From NCBI GenBank assembly GCA_029265405.1, contig JAJUJI010000005.1:121309-185308 (forward strand): a DNA stretch of 64,000 nucleotides, written 5' to 3'. Below the pieces are notes generated by a model, which saw only the letters and a program-made list of their open reading frames with translations, did not search any database and was not told the DNA's origin. The translations under genes and the position numbers were made by a program. Source of the stretch: Clostridiales bacterium (GTDB lineage Bacteria > Bacillota > Clostridia > Oscillospirales > Oscillospiraceae). Positions 33,334 to 42,308 of the stretch are shown piece after piece; position 1 is the first letter of the stretch, and each line of letters starts with the position of its first letter.

Positions 33334-34317
33334 TCAGCCTATCCTGCCTTCGTTTATATATCCGGCGATTTCCGGCGCGAAATACGTTATAAGCATGTCC
33401 GCCCCCGCCCTGAACACCGACACGGCGGCCTCGCAGACGGCGGCCGCCTCGTCTATGTACCCGGCCCTGGCGGCGGCCTTTATCATGGCGTATTCGCCGC
33501 TGACGCTGTACGCCGCCACCGGCACATTGACCGCCTCCGACACGGCCAGCAGCACATCCAGGTACGACAGCGCTGGCTTCACCATAATTATGTCGGCTCC
33601 CTCGTCCAGGTCCAGCAGCGCCTCCTTCAGCGCTTCCCTCCTGTTGTGGTAATCCATCTGGTAGCTTTTCCTGTCCCCGAAGGAAGGGGCGGAGCCGGCG
33701 GCCTCCCTGAACGGCCCGTAAAAGGACGAGCTGTATTTCACGGCGTAGCTCATAATCGGAACATCCGCGCAGCCGCTTTGATCCAGCAGGCTCCTTATCG
33801 CTCCGACGCGCCCGTCCATCATGTCCGACGGAGCAACCATGTCCGCTCCCGCCCGTACATAAGCAAGAGCCGATTTGGCAAGCAGCGGCAGCGTTTTGTC
33901 GTTGTCTATAGCCCGCCCGTCGGAAGCCAGGACCCCGCAGTGGCCGTGGTCGGTATATTCGCACAGGCAGACGTCCGCTATGCAGTACAGCTCCGGATAC
34001 CTTCTCTTCAGCTCGCGCAGCGCTCTCGGCGCTATCCCGTTTTCGTCCCAGGCGCCGCTGCCCAGCGAGTCCTTGCAGTCAGGTATGCCGAACAGCATGA
34101 TCTTGTCCACACCGGACTCCAGCAGCCTGTCGACGGCCGCCGGCAGCCTGTCCACGCTGTAGCGGTACTGGCCGGGCATGGAGGCTATCTCCTCGGCGAT
34201 GCCGCAGCCCTCCCTGACAAAAACAGGATAGATGAGCGACGCCTTTGACAGGCGCGTTTCGCGCACCATAGCCCGCAGCGGCTGCAAGCTCCGCAGCCTT
34301 CTCGGCCTTTGAACCAT
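33334..34317 (-). CDS. hemB: Porphobilinogen synthase (5-aminolevulinate dehydratase)
   Basis: 327 residues. The catalytic lysines lie in MSYAVKYSSSFYGPFREA and the later ADIIMVKPALSYLD. The cysteine cluster DVCLCEYTDHGHCG is that of zinc-dependent enzymes. It condenses two 5-aminolevulinates to porphobilinogen. It is three bases downstream of cobA-hemD and one base from hemL. Confidence 0.97.
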   Translation of the reverse strand: MVQRPRRLRSLQPLRAMVRETRLSKASLIYPVFVREGCGIAEEIASMPGQYRYSVDRLPAAVDRLLESGVDKIMLFGIPDCKDSLGSGAWDENGIAPRALRELKRRYPELYCIADVCLCEYTDHGHCGVLASDGRAIDNDKTLPLLAKSALAYVRAGADMVAPSDMMDGRVGAIRSLLDQSGCADVPIMSYAVKYSSSFYGPFREAAGSAPSFGDRKSYQMDYHNRREALKEALLDLDEGADIIMVKPALSYLDVLLAVSEAVNVPVAAYSVSGEYAMIKAAARAGYIDEAAAVCEAAVSVFRAGADMLITYFAPEIAGYINEGRIG

Positions 34318-34320
34318 ATT

Positions 34321-35835
34321 TCACCTCTCCTTTGAAGCTCTGTGCAGCTCGGCTATCTTTTCGGCCAGGCTGTCAACCGTTATATCATCAGAAACATAAA
34401 CCTCCATGCCCAGCCTTGCGGCTTCGGCGGCGGTCTGCTCCCCTATGCAGACCGCCTTGACACGGGAGCGGTCTGCCCCGCCCGCCATTGCCGCAAAACC
34501 CCTGACCGTGGAGGCGCTGGTGAAGGCTGCATAAAGGCCCTCCCTTTCGGCCAGCAGGCCGCCGACATCCACCGCCCCCGGGGCGGCATACTGCGTATCA
34601 TAAACTGGTATATCGTCGTATACAAGGCCCGCCGCGTCCAGCTCCCGGGTAAGCTCCCGCGAGCCAATCCTGGCCCGGGGAATCAGCAGCCGTTCTCCGG
34701 GCCTTGCCGCTGCCGCCAACGCTCTCCCCAGACTGGACGAATCGTATTTTTCCGGCACGCAATCGGCGATTACCCCCCGTTCGGCCAGCGCCTTTTCCGT
34801 CGCTCCGCCTATGGCGGCAAGCCTGATTCCGGAAAGCGAGCGAGCATCCTTCTTGCTTCTAAGCAGCCTGTCAAAAAACACTCCAACTCCGGCCTGGCTC
34901 GTGAAAACTATCCAGTCGTAATCCGACAGGTTCTCAAGCGCCCGGTCCAGCCCGGCGTTGTCCCTGATTTCCACGGTTTTTATTGCGGGCAGCTCCACCA
35001 CCTCCGCGCCCATGCCGCGCAGCGTTTCGGACAGCCTTGAAGCCAGCTCCCTGGGTCGCGTAACGACGACTCTCGCACCGCCCAGAGGCCTGTCCTCAGC
35101 CCAATGAAACCTCTCGGCCAGGCCGCAGACCTCGCCGACAACGATTATGGCCGGAGTTTTGAGCTCGGCCCGCGCGGCGGCTTCCGGCAATGAGGCCAGC
35201 GTCGCTACCACCCTGCGCTGGCGGGCGGAAGCTCCCTTCTCCAGTACCGCCGCCGGAGTCGCGGCGTCCATCCCGGCGCTTATAAGGCTTGAGCAAATGT
35301 ATTCCAGGGCTCCCGCGCCCATAAGGAAAACCAGCGTGCCCTTCAGGCGCGCCAGGGCCTCAAAGTCGACGTCGGGCCTGTCCGAGTCTTTTTTGCGGCC
35401 GGCGACGATATGGACCGAGGAGCAAAAATCCCTGTGCGTAACGGGTATGCCCGCATATGCGGGCACCGCTATCGCGGAGGTCACGCCGGGCACGATTTCA
35501 AAGGGTATGCCGTGCTCGGCAAGAAGCTCCAGCTCCTCGCCTCCGCGGCCGAACAGGAAGGGATCCCCGCCCTTCAGGCGGACTACCTTGCAGCCTTTAA
35601 GCGCCTCTTCCAGCAGCGTTTTATTTATCCGCTCCTGGCTCATATGTGCCCGCCCGGCGCGCTTGCCAACGTCGATAAGCCGGACTCCCTCCGGAATCAC
35701 GGCAAGTACGCCCGGCCCCACAAGGCTGTCGTACAGCACCACCTCGGCCTCCTCAAGAGCTTTTTTCGCCTTCAGCGTAAGAAGGCCCGGATCGGACGGT
35801 CCGGCTCCGACCAGCCATACCTTTCCCCGCTTCAT
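34321..35835 (-). CDS. cobA-hemD: Uroporphyrinogen-III C-methyltransferase fused to uroporphyrinogen-III synthase
   Basis: 504 residues. The N-terminal SUMT half (about 1-245) has the start VWLVGAGPSDPGLLTLKA and the SAM-binding GGDPFLFGRGGEE. The C-terminal HemD half (about 250-500) has the weakly conserved but recognisable VVVTRPRELASRLSETL and VFTSQAGVGVFFDRL. One chain therefore closes the tetrapyrrole ring and then dimethylates it to precorrin-2, channelling flux to sirohaem and cobalamin rather than haem. Such fusions are known in Clostridia and Lactobacillales. The gene overlaps hemC by 4 bases and precedes hemB by 3. Confidence 0.95.
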   Translation of the reverse strand: MKRGKVWLVGAGPSDPGLLTLKAKKALEEAEVVLYDSLVGPGVLAVIPEGVRLIDVGKRAGRAHMSQERINKTLLEEALKGCKVVRLKGGDPFLFGRGGEELELLAEHGIPFEIVPGVTSAIAVPAYAGIPVTHRDFCSSVHIVAGRKKDSDRPDVDFEALARLKGTLVFLMGAGALEYICSSLISAGMDAATPAAVLEKGASARQRRVVATLASLPEAAARAELKTPAIIVVGEVCGLAERFHWAEDRPLGGARVVVTRPRELASRLSETLRGMGAEVVELPAIKTVEIRDNAGLDRALENLSDYDWIVFTSQAGVGVFFDRLLRSKKDARSLSGIRLAAIGGATEKALAERGVIADCVPEKYDSSSLGRALAAAARPGERLLIPRARIGSRELTRELDAAGLVYDDIPVYDTQYAAPGAVDVGGLLAEREGLYAAFTSASTVRGFAAMAGGADRSRVKAVCIGEQTAAEAARLGMEVYVSDDITVDSLAEKIAELHRASKER

Positions 35836-36743
35836 CTCGGCGGCTCCTCGGAAGTCCTGCTTTCCGTTTCCCTCATCAGCGCCTCGGCCAAGGCTATCCC
35901 AAGCTTTTCCGCCTCGCCCGCGGGCATGGCCAGCTTTCCTTGCGCACGCCTTCTCCGCTTCTCGTCATAGTACAGGCCGCGAAGCGTTATTTCCGAGCCG
36001 CTGAGCCTTGCGTAAGCCGCTATTGGCGAGGAGCAGTCCCCGCCGAGGCGCCTGACAAAGGCCTTTTCACAGCTTGCCGCCAGCCTTGCCTCCATATCGT
36101 CCGCGCAGGCAAGACAGGCGTGGTCCTCTCCCGCTCTGGCCTGCACGGCCAGAATGCCCTGACCCGCCGCCGGAATCATTTCGTCCTCGCTGAAAACCCT
36201 CGATATTCGGCCGCCGAGGCCGAGCCGCTTCAGCCCGGCGCAGGCCAGCACCGCTGCGCAAAAGCCGCCCTTGTCCAGCTTTTCAAGCCTGGTCAGCACG
36301 TTTCCGCGCAACCCCTCGACCCTGACTCCCGGATAAAGCGCTTCGAGCTGAAGCCTTCTTCTCGCGCTGGAGCAGCCCAAGGGCTTGCTCTGATCCAAGG
36401 CTTCGGCGCCAAGAGGCAGCACGAGCGCGTCGCGTGGATCCTCGCGCCTGAAATAGCTTACAACCGGCAGCTCCTCCGGCGTCTCCGCTGGCATATCCTT
36501 CAGGCTATGGACGGCAATATCTATGACTCCGTTCCTCAGCGCCGCATCCAGCTCCTTTACGAAAAGGCCCTTGCCCCCGACCTCGTCCAGGCTCCTGTCC
36601 AGTATAATATCTCCGCTTGTCTTCATTGTGACAAGCTCCAGTTCAAGCTCCGGATGATGCTTTTTAAGCGCATCCATAACCAGCCGCGCCTGCATCACGG
36701 CCAGCCTGCTCTCGCGGCTGCCGACTCGCAGCAAACGCCTCAT
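35832..36743 (-). CDS. hemC: Porphobilinogen deaminase (hydroxymethylbilane synthase)
   Basis: About 303 residues. The dipyrromethane-cofactor cysteine is in LGGDCSSPIAAYA, and the active-site block VHSLKDMPAE is intact. It joins four porphobilinogens into hydroxymethylbilane. The ATG at 36743 is preferred over 36752: AAAGGA lies nine bases before it and RLLRVGSRESRLAVMQA follows. It overlaps cobA-hemD by 4 bases. Confidence 0.96.
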   Translation of the reverse strand: MRRLLRVGSRESRLAVMQARLVMDALKKHHPELELELVTMKTSGDIILDRSLDEVGGKGLFVKELDAALRNGVIDIAVHSLKDMPAETPEELPVVSYFRREDPRDALVLPLGAEALDQSKPLGCSSARRRLQLEALYPGVRVEGLRGNVLTRLEKLDKGGFCAAVLACAGLKRLGLGGRISRVFSEDEMIPAAGQGILAVQARAGEDHACLACADDMEARLAASCEKAFVRRLGGDCSSPIAAYARLSGSEITLRGLYYDEKRRRRAQGKLAMPAGEAEKLGIALAEALMRETESRTSEEPPR

Positions 36744-36764
36744 AAACGTCATTCCTTTCGGCTT

Positions 36765-38483
36765 TCAGATGTACCCTTCTCTTGCTTTGACGAATTCCCT
36801 GATTTCAGCGGCAATTTGCCTTGTGAGGCCATGGTTTTCGCCGGTGCCGCAAATGCCGATCACGCCGCCTTCGTAGCGTACGGTGGCCGGAAAGTAAAAG
36901 GTGCACTCCTCCCTGCAATCGGCCGCGCTGCAGTATATGCCGGCCCTTCGCGCGTCCTCGGCAGCGCGGCGGTTGACCTCCCTGCTGCCGGTGGCTGCAA
37001 TAACAAGATAAGCCCCGTCCAGATCCGAAGGCTCGTATTCCTTTTGCACATATTTCAGCATTCCCCGCTCATGCAGCGCCAATATTTCCTCGCGGGCCTC
37101 CGGCGCTGTAACTATTATCCTGCAGGGATAGGCAAGCAGCGCCGTTACCCTCCTCAGCGCCACGTTTCCAGCGCCTATTACCGCCACCTTCCTGCCGCTT
37201 AGGTCCACAAAGAGCGGAAAGCGGAGCAGCCCGGCCTTTTTCCCCTCCGGCGAGGAGCCTAAAGATTCTTTTTTCATCTCGGAGAGCAGCTCGGGCGGCG
37301 GGGCCTCGCCCTCCTCCTTGTAAAGGCTGAGCAGCATGCTCTCGACCACCTTGGATACGGCCCTTCCCGCCGCTTCGCGGACAAGCTTTAGAACGGCTTC
37401 ATCCAGCCCGGCGCGCTTAAGGCCGCTGCGCAGCCTCCCTTCCACGTCGGCGCAGGCCGAAGCGCTTATTTCGCTTATTTTGGGGATAAGCGTCCGCATG
37501 CGGCTCCAGCGCTCATATTCCCCAATCTCCTCGCTGATGATTTTCTCTATCCTCGCAAGCTTTTCTCTGTCCTCGCCGTCGGCCAGCCGCCCGCCGAGCC
37601 TGTCTATGTCGTACAGCCTGACGTTCGGCAGCGAGCCTATCCTGGGGTCTATATCCCTCGGCAGCGCCAAATCGAACATGATTTTTTCTTCGCAAAACCG
37701 GTGTTTGCTGAGAATATCATGCTCAAGCGTATGATGAGGGCTCCGCGTGGCGCTGATTATTATCTTTGATTCAAATAGCTTCCGATATCTATCTTCATAG
37801 TCTATGGCCTTGCAGCCTGCCGGCACGATCGAATCGCCCGATTTATAGCGTCGCAGCGTCATGGCAACTTCGCAGCCCTCGGCCAGCAGGCCCTTTGCCG
37901 CAAGCCGTCCCATTTCCCCGCTGCCTATCACAAGGCAGGGCAGGCCCTTCAAATCGCCGATAAGCTCCTTTAAAAAGACAACGGCCGCCGAGGCGACGGA
38001 ACGGCTGACGAAGGGCAGCCTGACTTCCGTCTTTGCCTTTTTCGCCGCCGTTACCGCCCCGCGGAACAGGGCCTCCAGCTCCGCGTCCGACGCGCCGCAG
38101 TCCCGCGCGAAGCCTATCGCCTCCTTGACCTGGCCGAGTATCTGCTCCTCGCCGAAAATCATGGATTTCAGGCCGCAGGCAAGCTCGAATAGGTGCAGTA
38201 CGGCCTCCTTTCCGCTGCGCCGAGCAAAGCAGCCCTCATATGCCGCCGGGTCAAACCCGAAAAAGGCGCATATCTCTTCGTAAGGCGAAACGGCTTCCTC
38301 CTCGCGGCAGCTCAGCCAAAGCTCCATGCGGTTGCAGGTGTTTATCACGGCGCAGCCGGATACGCCCTCGGCGCGGCCCGCCTTTTTCAGCAGCTCGGCC
38401 GCCGAAGCGCTCGTCAGCGCAAATTTTTCCCTAATCTCTATAGCGGCGCTGCGGTAGTCTATGCCCGCCATTTTTATACCCAT
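36765..38483 (-). CDS. hemA: Glutamyl-tRNA reductase fused to precorrin-2 dehydrogenase domain
   Basis: About 572 residues, some 150 longer than ordinary HemA. Residues 1-400 are glutamyl-tRNA reductase, with the catalytic Cys in INTCNRMELW, the NADPH-binding VIGSGEMGRLAAKGL and a C-terminal dimer helix. From about residue 425 a second Rossmann domain begins (FVDLSGRKVAVIGAGNVALRR) with CSAADCREECTFYFPA, matching the N-terminal part of CysG/Met8/SirC, which oxidises precorrin-2 to sirohydrochlorin. The short tail suggests dehydrogenase without the extra chelatase-dimer domain, fitting a separate CbiX in the operon. I recall related HemA fusions in clostridia. Start: MGIKMAGIDYRSAAIEIREKF fits HemA, so ATG 38483 is used; an upstream ATG at 38525 is possible. 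Confidence 0.93.
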   Translation of the reverse strand: MGIKMAGIDYRSAAIEIREKFALTSASAAELLKKAGRAEGVSGCAVINTCNRMELWLSCREEEAVSPYEEICAFFGFDPAAYEGCFARRSGKEAVLHLFELACGLKSMIFGEEQILGQVKEAIGFARDCGASDAELEALFRGAVTAAKKAKTEVRLPFVSRSVASAAVVFLKELIGDLKGLPCLVIGSGEMGRLAAKGLLAEGCEVAMTLRRYKSGDSIVPAGCKAIDYEDRYRKLFESKIIISATRSPHHTLEHDILSKHRFCEEKIMFDLALPRDIDPRIGSLPNVRLYDIDRLGGRLADGEDREKLARIEKIISEEIGEYERWSRMRTLIPKISEISASACADVEGRLRSGLKRAGLDEAVLKLVREAAGRAVSKVVESMLLSLYKEEGEAPPPELLSEMKKESLGSSPEGKKAGLLRFPLFVDLSGRKVAVIGAGNVALRRVTALLAYPCRIIVTAPEAREEILALHERGMLKYVQKEYEPSDLDGAYLVIAATGSREVNRRAAEDARRAGIYCSAADCREECTFYFPATVRYEGGVIGICGTGENHGLTRQIAAEIREFVKAREGYI

Positions 38484-38548
38484 AGCCTTGCAGTTCCCTT
38501 TCGGTTTGCTGAAATATGCCGGCATTTATTCCGTATGGACTTCGCCCG

Positions 38549-39238
38549 TCAATCCTTTACAACTATTACGGAAAAATAGCCGGCCTCTTCGTCGGCCTCG
38601 TCAAGACTTTCGTAAATGCGCTCATTGTCAAAGCCGCAATTTTCCACCATGCTTGCGCTTTCGATCAGCCCGCATTCCCTCAGCCTTCTTTTTACCCGCC
38701 CGAAGCTTTTTCCGCACTTCATCAGCACCTTGGCGCCGGGCAGTTGCAAGCCCTCTTCCAGGCCCTCGTAGGAGCCGGGTATGACGTGCAGCGCCTGGGA
38801 GGCCTCAACAAGACAGTCTCCCAGTCTTGCCGCAACCGCGCAAAAGGAGGGCACGCCGGGTATTATCCTGGCCTCATAGCCCTTCCCGCGTATTATTCTG
38901 TGTATATAAATATATGTAGAGTATATGGTGGGGTCTCCCAGGGTAAGGAATGCGGCGCTTATCCCCTCGTCCAGAAAGCCGATGAGCGTGCCGGCGGCTT
39001 TCTCGTGGGAGCGGCGCAGCAGATCACTATCCCGCGTCATGGGCATGTCAAGCTCAATGATGCGCTTGCCCTCCATGCCGCCGACAGCCTGCCTTGCTAT
39101 GTTCAGGGCGACTCTTTCACCGTCGCCGGACTTGGGAACCGCTATTGCGCCGCAGTCTCGTATGACGCGCACCGCTTTGAGCGTCACCAGGCCGGGATCG
39201 CCCGGGCCCATGCCCACGCCGTATAAAATTCCTTTCAT
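38549..39238 (-). CDS. cbiL: Precorrin-2/cobalt-factor II C20-methyltransferase
   Basis: 229 residues of the tetrapyrrole methylase family. The start GILYGVGMGPGDPGLVTLKA and the SAM-binding LTLGDPTIYSTY identify CbiL/CobI rather than CbiH or CbiF. It adds the C20 methyl group to (cobalt-)precorrin-2 early in corrin synthesis. It is the only corrin-specific methylase in the window; the rest of the pathway must be encoded elsewhere. It sits between cbiO (3-bp gap) and hemA. Confidence 0.93.
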   Translation of the reverse strand: MKGILYGVGMGPGDPGLVTLKAVRVIRDCGAIAVPKSGDGERVALNIARQAVGGMEGKRIIELDMPMTRDSDLLRRSHEKAAGTLIGFLDEGISAAFLTLGDPTIYSTYIYIHRIIRGKGYEARIIPGVPSFCAVAARLGDCLVEASQALHVIPGSYEGLEEGLQLPGAKVLMKCGKSFGRVKRRLRECGLIESASMVENCGFDNERIYESLDEADEEAGYFSVIVVKD

Positions 39239-39241
39239 GCT

Positions 39242-40090
39242 TTACCGTCCCCCGCTTTTCACTAAATTTACGATGCTTCGTCTGGCCTGCGATATGGTGG
39301 CGGCCGTCGTATCCACGGCCAGGCCGTCCCTGTCATGCAGAATGTTCATGAGATGATTAATCCTCGGCAGGCGCAGATTGTGCTCCCTCAGCAGCTCGGG
39401 CCGGGAAAAAAGCCGGCCGGGAAGCCCGGAAAAAACAACCTTTCCTTTGTCGAGCACAACCGCCTCGTCGCAATAAAGGGGGACCAAATCTATGTCGTGG
39501 GTCGAGATGAGAACGGTCACGCCGGTCTTTTCCCTTATATCGCAGAGCAGGCCGAGTATCTCGCTTACTCCCTGTGGATCCAGCCCGGCCGTCGGCTCGT
39601 CCAGGATTATGACCTCCGGCCGCATGACAAGCACGCCCGCTATAGCGACCCGCTTTTTCTGGCCGAAGCTGAGCGCGTGCGTAGGTTTGTCCATGACGCT
39701 TTCGATTCCCGTCTGGCCGACTACGGCGTCGATCCTCGCCCTGATCTCGTCCAGCTCAAGGCCAAGCTTCATGAGGCCGAAGGAAACGTCCTTGATGACG
39801 CTTGCCGAGAAGAGCTGGTCGTCCGGGTCCTGGAAAACTATGCCTATCTTTCGCCGAAGCTCCAAAAGCTCCTTTTTGGAGTATTTAATTTCCCTGCCTT
39901 CAAAGTATACGGAGCCGCTTTTCGGCTTCAAAACTCCGTTCAGATTCAAAAACAGCGTGGACTTCCCCGCTCCGTTCCCCCCAAGCACCGCGGTGGTTTT
40001 CCCCTTGGCGATGTCCAGATTTATGTTATCTAGCGCGGGCTCGCCGTCCTCGTACGAATAGCAAAGGTTGCGGACTTCTATAATATTCAT
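39242..40090 (-). CDS. cbiO: Cobalt ECF importer ATPase
   Basis: About 282 residues. Walker A is LGGNGAGKSTLFLN, the Q loop VFQDPDDQLF is typical of ECF-class ATPases, the ABC signature is atypical (ALSFGQKKRVAIAGV), and Walker B is PEVIILDEPTAGLDPQG. It powers the CbiMNQO cobalt importer as a homodimer. The start ATG 40090 (MNIIEVRNLCYSYED) has AAGGA ten bases upstream; the frame extends to 40123 without support. Confidence 0.95.
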   Translation of the reverse strand: MNIIEVRNLCYSYEDGEPALDNINLDIAKGKTTAVLGGNGAGKSTLFLNLNGVLKPKSGSVYFEGREIKYSKKELLELRRKIGIVFQDPDDQLFSASVIKDVSFGLMKLGLELDEIRARIDAVVGQTGIESVMDKPTHALSFGQKKRVAIAGVLVMRPEVIILDEPTAGLDPQGVSEILGLLCDIREKTGVTVLISTHDIDLVPLYCDEAVVLDKGKVVFSGLPGRLFSRPELLREHNLRLPRINHLMNILHDRDGLAVDTTAATISQARRSIVNLVKSGGR

Positions 40091-40136
40091 AAGCTGTAAT
40101 TCCTTATACGGTTTTCCCGGCACAGGGCATGCTCCG

Positions 40137-40913
40137 CTATTTCAGCGCTCTTTCAAGCGTTCCGACTGCGGCCAACGCGGCGGCCGACAGGGCGGTCAGC
40201 GCCGTCAGCCCCGGGCTGGAGCTTTCAGTCTCGCACAAATATTCAAAATTGCCCTCGAAGCCCCGGGACTCCAGGGCCAGTCCTATCCTGTCGGCCCTCC
40301 TGAAGGCCCTAATAAAAACTACGGCCGCAAGCTCGCCCAGTGAACGAAGGCTGTCTGAAAAGCCGCCATACCCCAGCCGCGAGGCCTGCGCGGTACGGAT
40401 CCGCCCGGCCTCATCCCATATTATGAAGATAAAGCGGTACATAAGCTCCATCAGCTCTGCAAGCACGCCGGGAAACCGCCTTCTAAGCAGGGATAAAAAC
40501 GAATTCATCGGCGTGTTCAGCGAAAAAAAATAAAGACAGGTCACCGCGCCCAAAGCCTTCAGCATAACGCGCGCGCCCATATAGAGAGACGAGGCGGTCA
40601 CGCCGTAGTCAGCCCCCGGCAGTCTGAAGGAAAACAGGGACGAGTCTCCGGGGCCGAGCCGGCATACGATTATGGTCAATACGCCTGTCGCAACAAATGC
40701 CATCGGAACCAGCATGAGCTTTGCGTATCGCTTCAGGCGGCAGCCGCCCATAAACAGGGTGGCTGCCGACATCAGAACTATTGTTGTTGCGCTTACCGCC
40801 GGAGAACCGAAAGCCAGGCATATCGACATCACGACAAGCGCCGCTAGGAGCTTGCTCCCCGCCTTCACATGCGCTAGCTTTGAGGAATAGGCCAGCTTGT
40901 CTATTAAAGTCAA
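40137..40913 (-). CDS. cbiQ: Cobalt ECF importer membrane protein
   Basis: About 258 residues with 5-6 membrane segments. The coupling helix motifs of EcfT/CbiQ are seen: RADRIGLALESRGFEG, plus the earlier AQASRLGYGG. Start: a TTG at 40913 overlaps the cbiN stop codon (TTGA), giving MTLIDKLAYSSKLAHV, which matches the conserved CbiQ N-terminus (ID-AYSS). The open frame to 41051 lies antisense-like over cbiN. It couples CbiO to the CbiMN substrate unit. Confidence 0.92.
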   Translation of the reverse strand: MTLIDKLAYSSKLAHVKAGSKLLAALVVMSICLAFGSPAVSATTIVLMSAATLFMGGCRLKRYAKLMLVPMAFVATGVLTIIVCRLGPGDSSLFSFRLPGADYGVTASSLYMGARVMLKALGAVTCLYFFSLNTPMNSFLSLLRRRFPGVLAELMELMYRFIFIIWDEAGRIRTAQASRLGYGGFSDSLRSLGELAAVVFIRAFRRADRIGLALESRGFEGNFEYLCETESSSPGLTALTALSAAALAAVGTLERALK

Positions 40914-41197
40914 TTCTTTTCGCCCGCTTTGCTTTTCGCCGAAAGCCTGCCGAAGCCGAAGCCTATTATCCCCGCGCCGATGGCGGCCTGAAGCGCAAAC
41001 AGCAGGGACTCTATCTCGCCGCTGGCAGGCTCGTAGGGAGAACTGGCCCAAGGGGTATAGCTTTCGTCGATTTCCGTTATGACCGTTTCAGCTTTATCGT
41101 CCGCCCCGCCGTATTCCCCCTTGACAAAAACCAGCGGTATGACGGAAATAGCCGCTACAAGCGCCAGCAATATCAGATTTTTCTGCCAAAGCTTCAT
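40910..41197 (-). CDS. cbiN: Cobalt importer small subunit
   Basis: 95 residues: two membrane helices (about 6-25 and 66-85) joined by an acidic extracellular loop (EYGGADDKAE, then ESYTPWASSPYEP), the exact CbiN layout. It gates Co2+ entry to CbiM. GAAGGGAG lies eight bases before ATG 41197; a TTG at 41215 is an unlikely alternative. Confidence 0.93.
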   Translation of the reverse strand: MKLWQKNLILLALVAAISVIPLVFVKGEYGGADDKAETVITEIDESYTPWASSPYEPASGEIESLLFALQAAIGAGIIGFGFGRLSAKSKAGEKN

Positions 41198-41211
41198 GTA
41201 GTCGTCTCCCT

Positions 41212-41976
41212 TCAATACGCTTTAAGCGCCTCAAGCTCCGGACGGCTGTACTTTTTTATTCCCTGGTATACGACGACCGTCAGAAGCCCCTCCGAAACGG
41301 CCAGCGGGATTTGGGTTATCGCGAATACTCCGAGGAATTTGACGGCGGACGCCATAAAACCGCCGCCGGGGTCCGGAAAGGCTGCGGCCAGCTGTACGGA
41401 GGTTACTATGTAAGTGAACAGATCGCCGATGAAGGCGGCGGCAAACACCGAGAGGGCGGCGGGCGCTTTAAGCTTTTTCAGCAGCCAATAAACGCCGAAG
41501 GCGGCAAAGGGGCCCGCGATGGCCATTGAAAAGGTATTGGCGCCGAGCGTCGTCAGGCCCCCGTGGGCCAGAAGCATTGCCTGAAAGAGGAGGATAATCA
41601 CTCCGATTACGGACATGGCGGAAGGACCGAACAGCACCGCCCCCAGACCGACGCCGGTCGGGTGGGAGCAGCTGCCAGTCACCGAAGGCAGCTTGAGCGC
41701 CGACAAAACGAAGGCAAAGGCGCCGCACATGGCCAGGAGCAGAAGCATTCTCGAGTTGCCCGCAATCTTCTTTTTTATCGAAAAGAAGCCCTTTACGACA
41801 AAGGGGATGCACAGAGCGCCCCACGCGACGCACCACGCCGGGGGGAGGAAGCCTTCCATGATATGCATCGCGCGCGCCCCCGCCGCCGGGAAAGCCAGAA
41901 AAACGGCAACGAAAACCGACGCCCTTACCGCGGCTTTTTCGCCCGGCAGTTTAGCTTTTAAGCCCATGATTTTCAT
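41212..41976 (-). CDS. cbiM: Cobalt importer substrate-binding membrane protein
   Basis: About 254 residues. A leader-like hydrophobic segment is followed by [18 protein letters not shown]; the Met-His at the processed N-terminus is the metal ligand in CbiM/NikM. Further histidines are in [13 protein letters not shown]. It captures Co2+ (nickel in the NikM relatives). The riboswitch and neighbours support cobalt. Several ATGs compete (41979, 41976, 41967); AAAGG lies close to the first two, so the start is uncertain by a few codons. It is the first gene of the operon. Confidence 0.95.
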   Translation of the reverse strand: MKIMGLKAKLPGEKAAVRASVFVAVFLAFPAAGARAMHIMEGFLPPAWCVAWGALCIPFVVKGFFSIKKKIAGNSRMLLLLAMCGAFAFVLSALKLPSVTGSCSHPTGVGLGAVLFGPSAMSVIGVIILLFQAMLLAHGGLTTLGANTFSMAIAGPFAAFGVYWLLKKLKAPAALSVFAAAFIGDLFTYIVTSVQLAAAFPDPGGGFMASAVKFLGVFAITQIPLAVSEGLLTVVVYQGIKKYSRPELEALKAY

Positions 41977-41991
41977 CATCCTTTCATTTAA

Positions 41992-42024
41992 ATAAAAAAC
42001 GGCACCTCTCATAAGAAAGGTGCT
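41992..42024 (-). terminator. Intrinsic terminator forming the riboswitch expression platform
   Basis: On the minus strand GCACCT (42018-42023) and AGGTGC (42002-42007) pair, followed by GTTTTTTATTT. It lies between the cobalamin aptamer and cbiM, only about 16 bases before the cbiM start, as expected for transcriptional attenuation. Confidence 0.75.
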
Positions 42025-42098
42025 TTAATCCGGCTTTACCCTGTTTTGCCCATAAAAATATCCCTTCCTTATACTTCGTAAGGCTTGGCATATCAAAT

Positions 42099-42256
42099 CC
42101 GACCGAGTATCCTGACTTATGCCTCAACGCTAAGGCCGCCTTCCCATGTAGATCTCAGGCGCGAGATCTTCAAAGTGGCATAATGGCCGCCGCTCCGCAA
42201 ATACAGTTGCGAGACAGTGTGGGATTCTCACCCAGCTTCCTGCATGTCGGGTCTGT
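42099..42256 (-). promoter_or_regulatory. Cobalamin (B12) riboswitch aptamer
   Basis: Read on the minus strand, the conserved blocks follow in order: GCAGGAAGCTGGGTGAGAAT, then CCCACACTGTCTCGCAACTG, a GCCACTTT junction, GGGAAGGCGGCC, and the B12 box GCATAAGTCAGGATACTCGG. These match the cobalamin riboswitch core. High adenosylcobalamin should fold the aptamer and favour the downstream terminator, shutting off cobalt import and the whole tetrapyrrole operon. Confidence 0.93.
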
Positions 42257-42280
42257 TCAGCTATTTAATTGTCAGGCTTT

Positions 42281-42308
42281 ATTATACACCATAGGCCGCC
42301 TGTGTCAA
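42281..42308 (-). promoter_or_regulatory. Sigma-A promoter of the cobalamin/haem operon
   Basis: TTGACA (42303-42308) and TATAAT (42281-42286) on the minus strand, both perfect, with a 16-bp spacer. Transcription would begin about 20 bases before the aptamer. Confidence 0.75.

Noticed and set aside
41977..42012. N-terminal extension of cbiM to 42012
   Set aside because: It would start inside the terminator hairpin of the riboswitch; ATGs with a ribosome binding site lie at 41979-41967.
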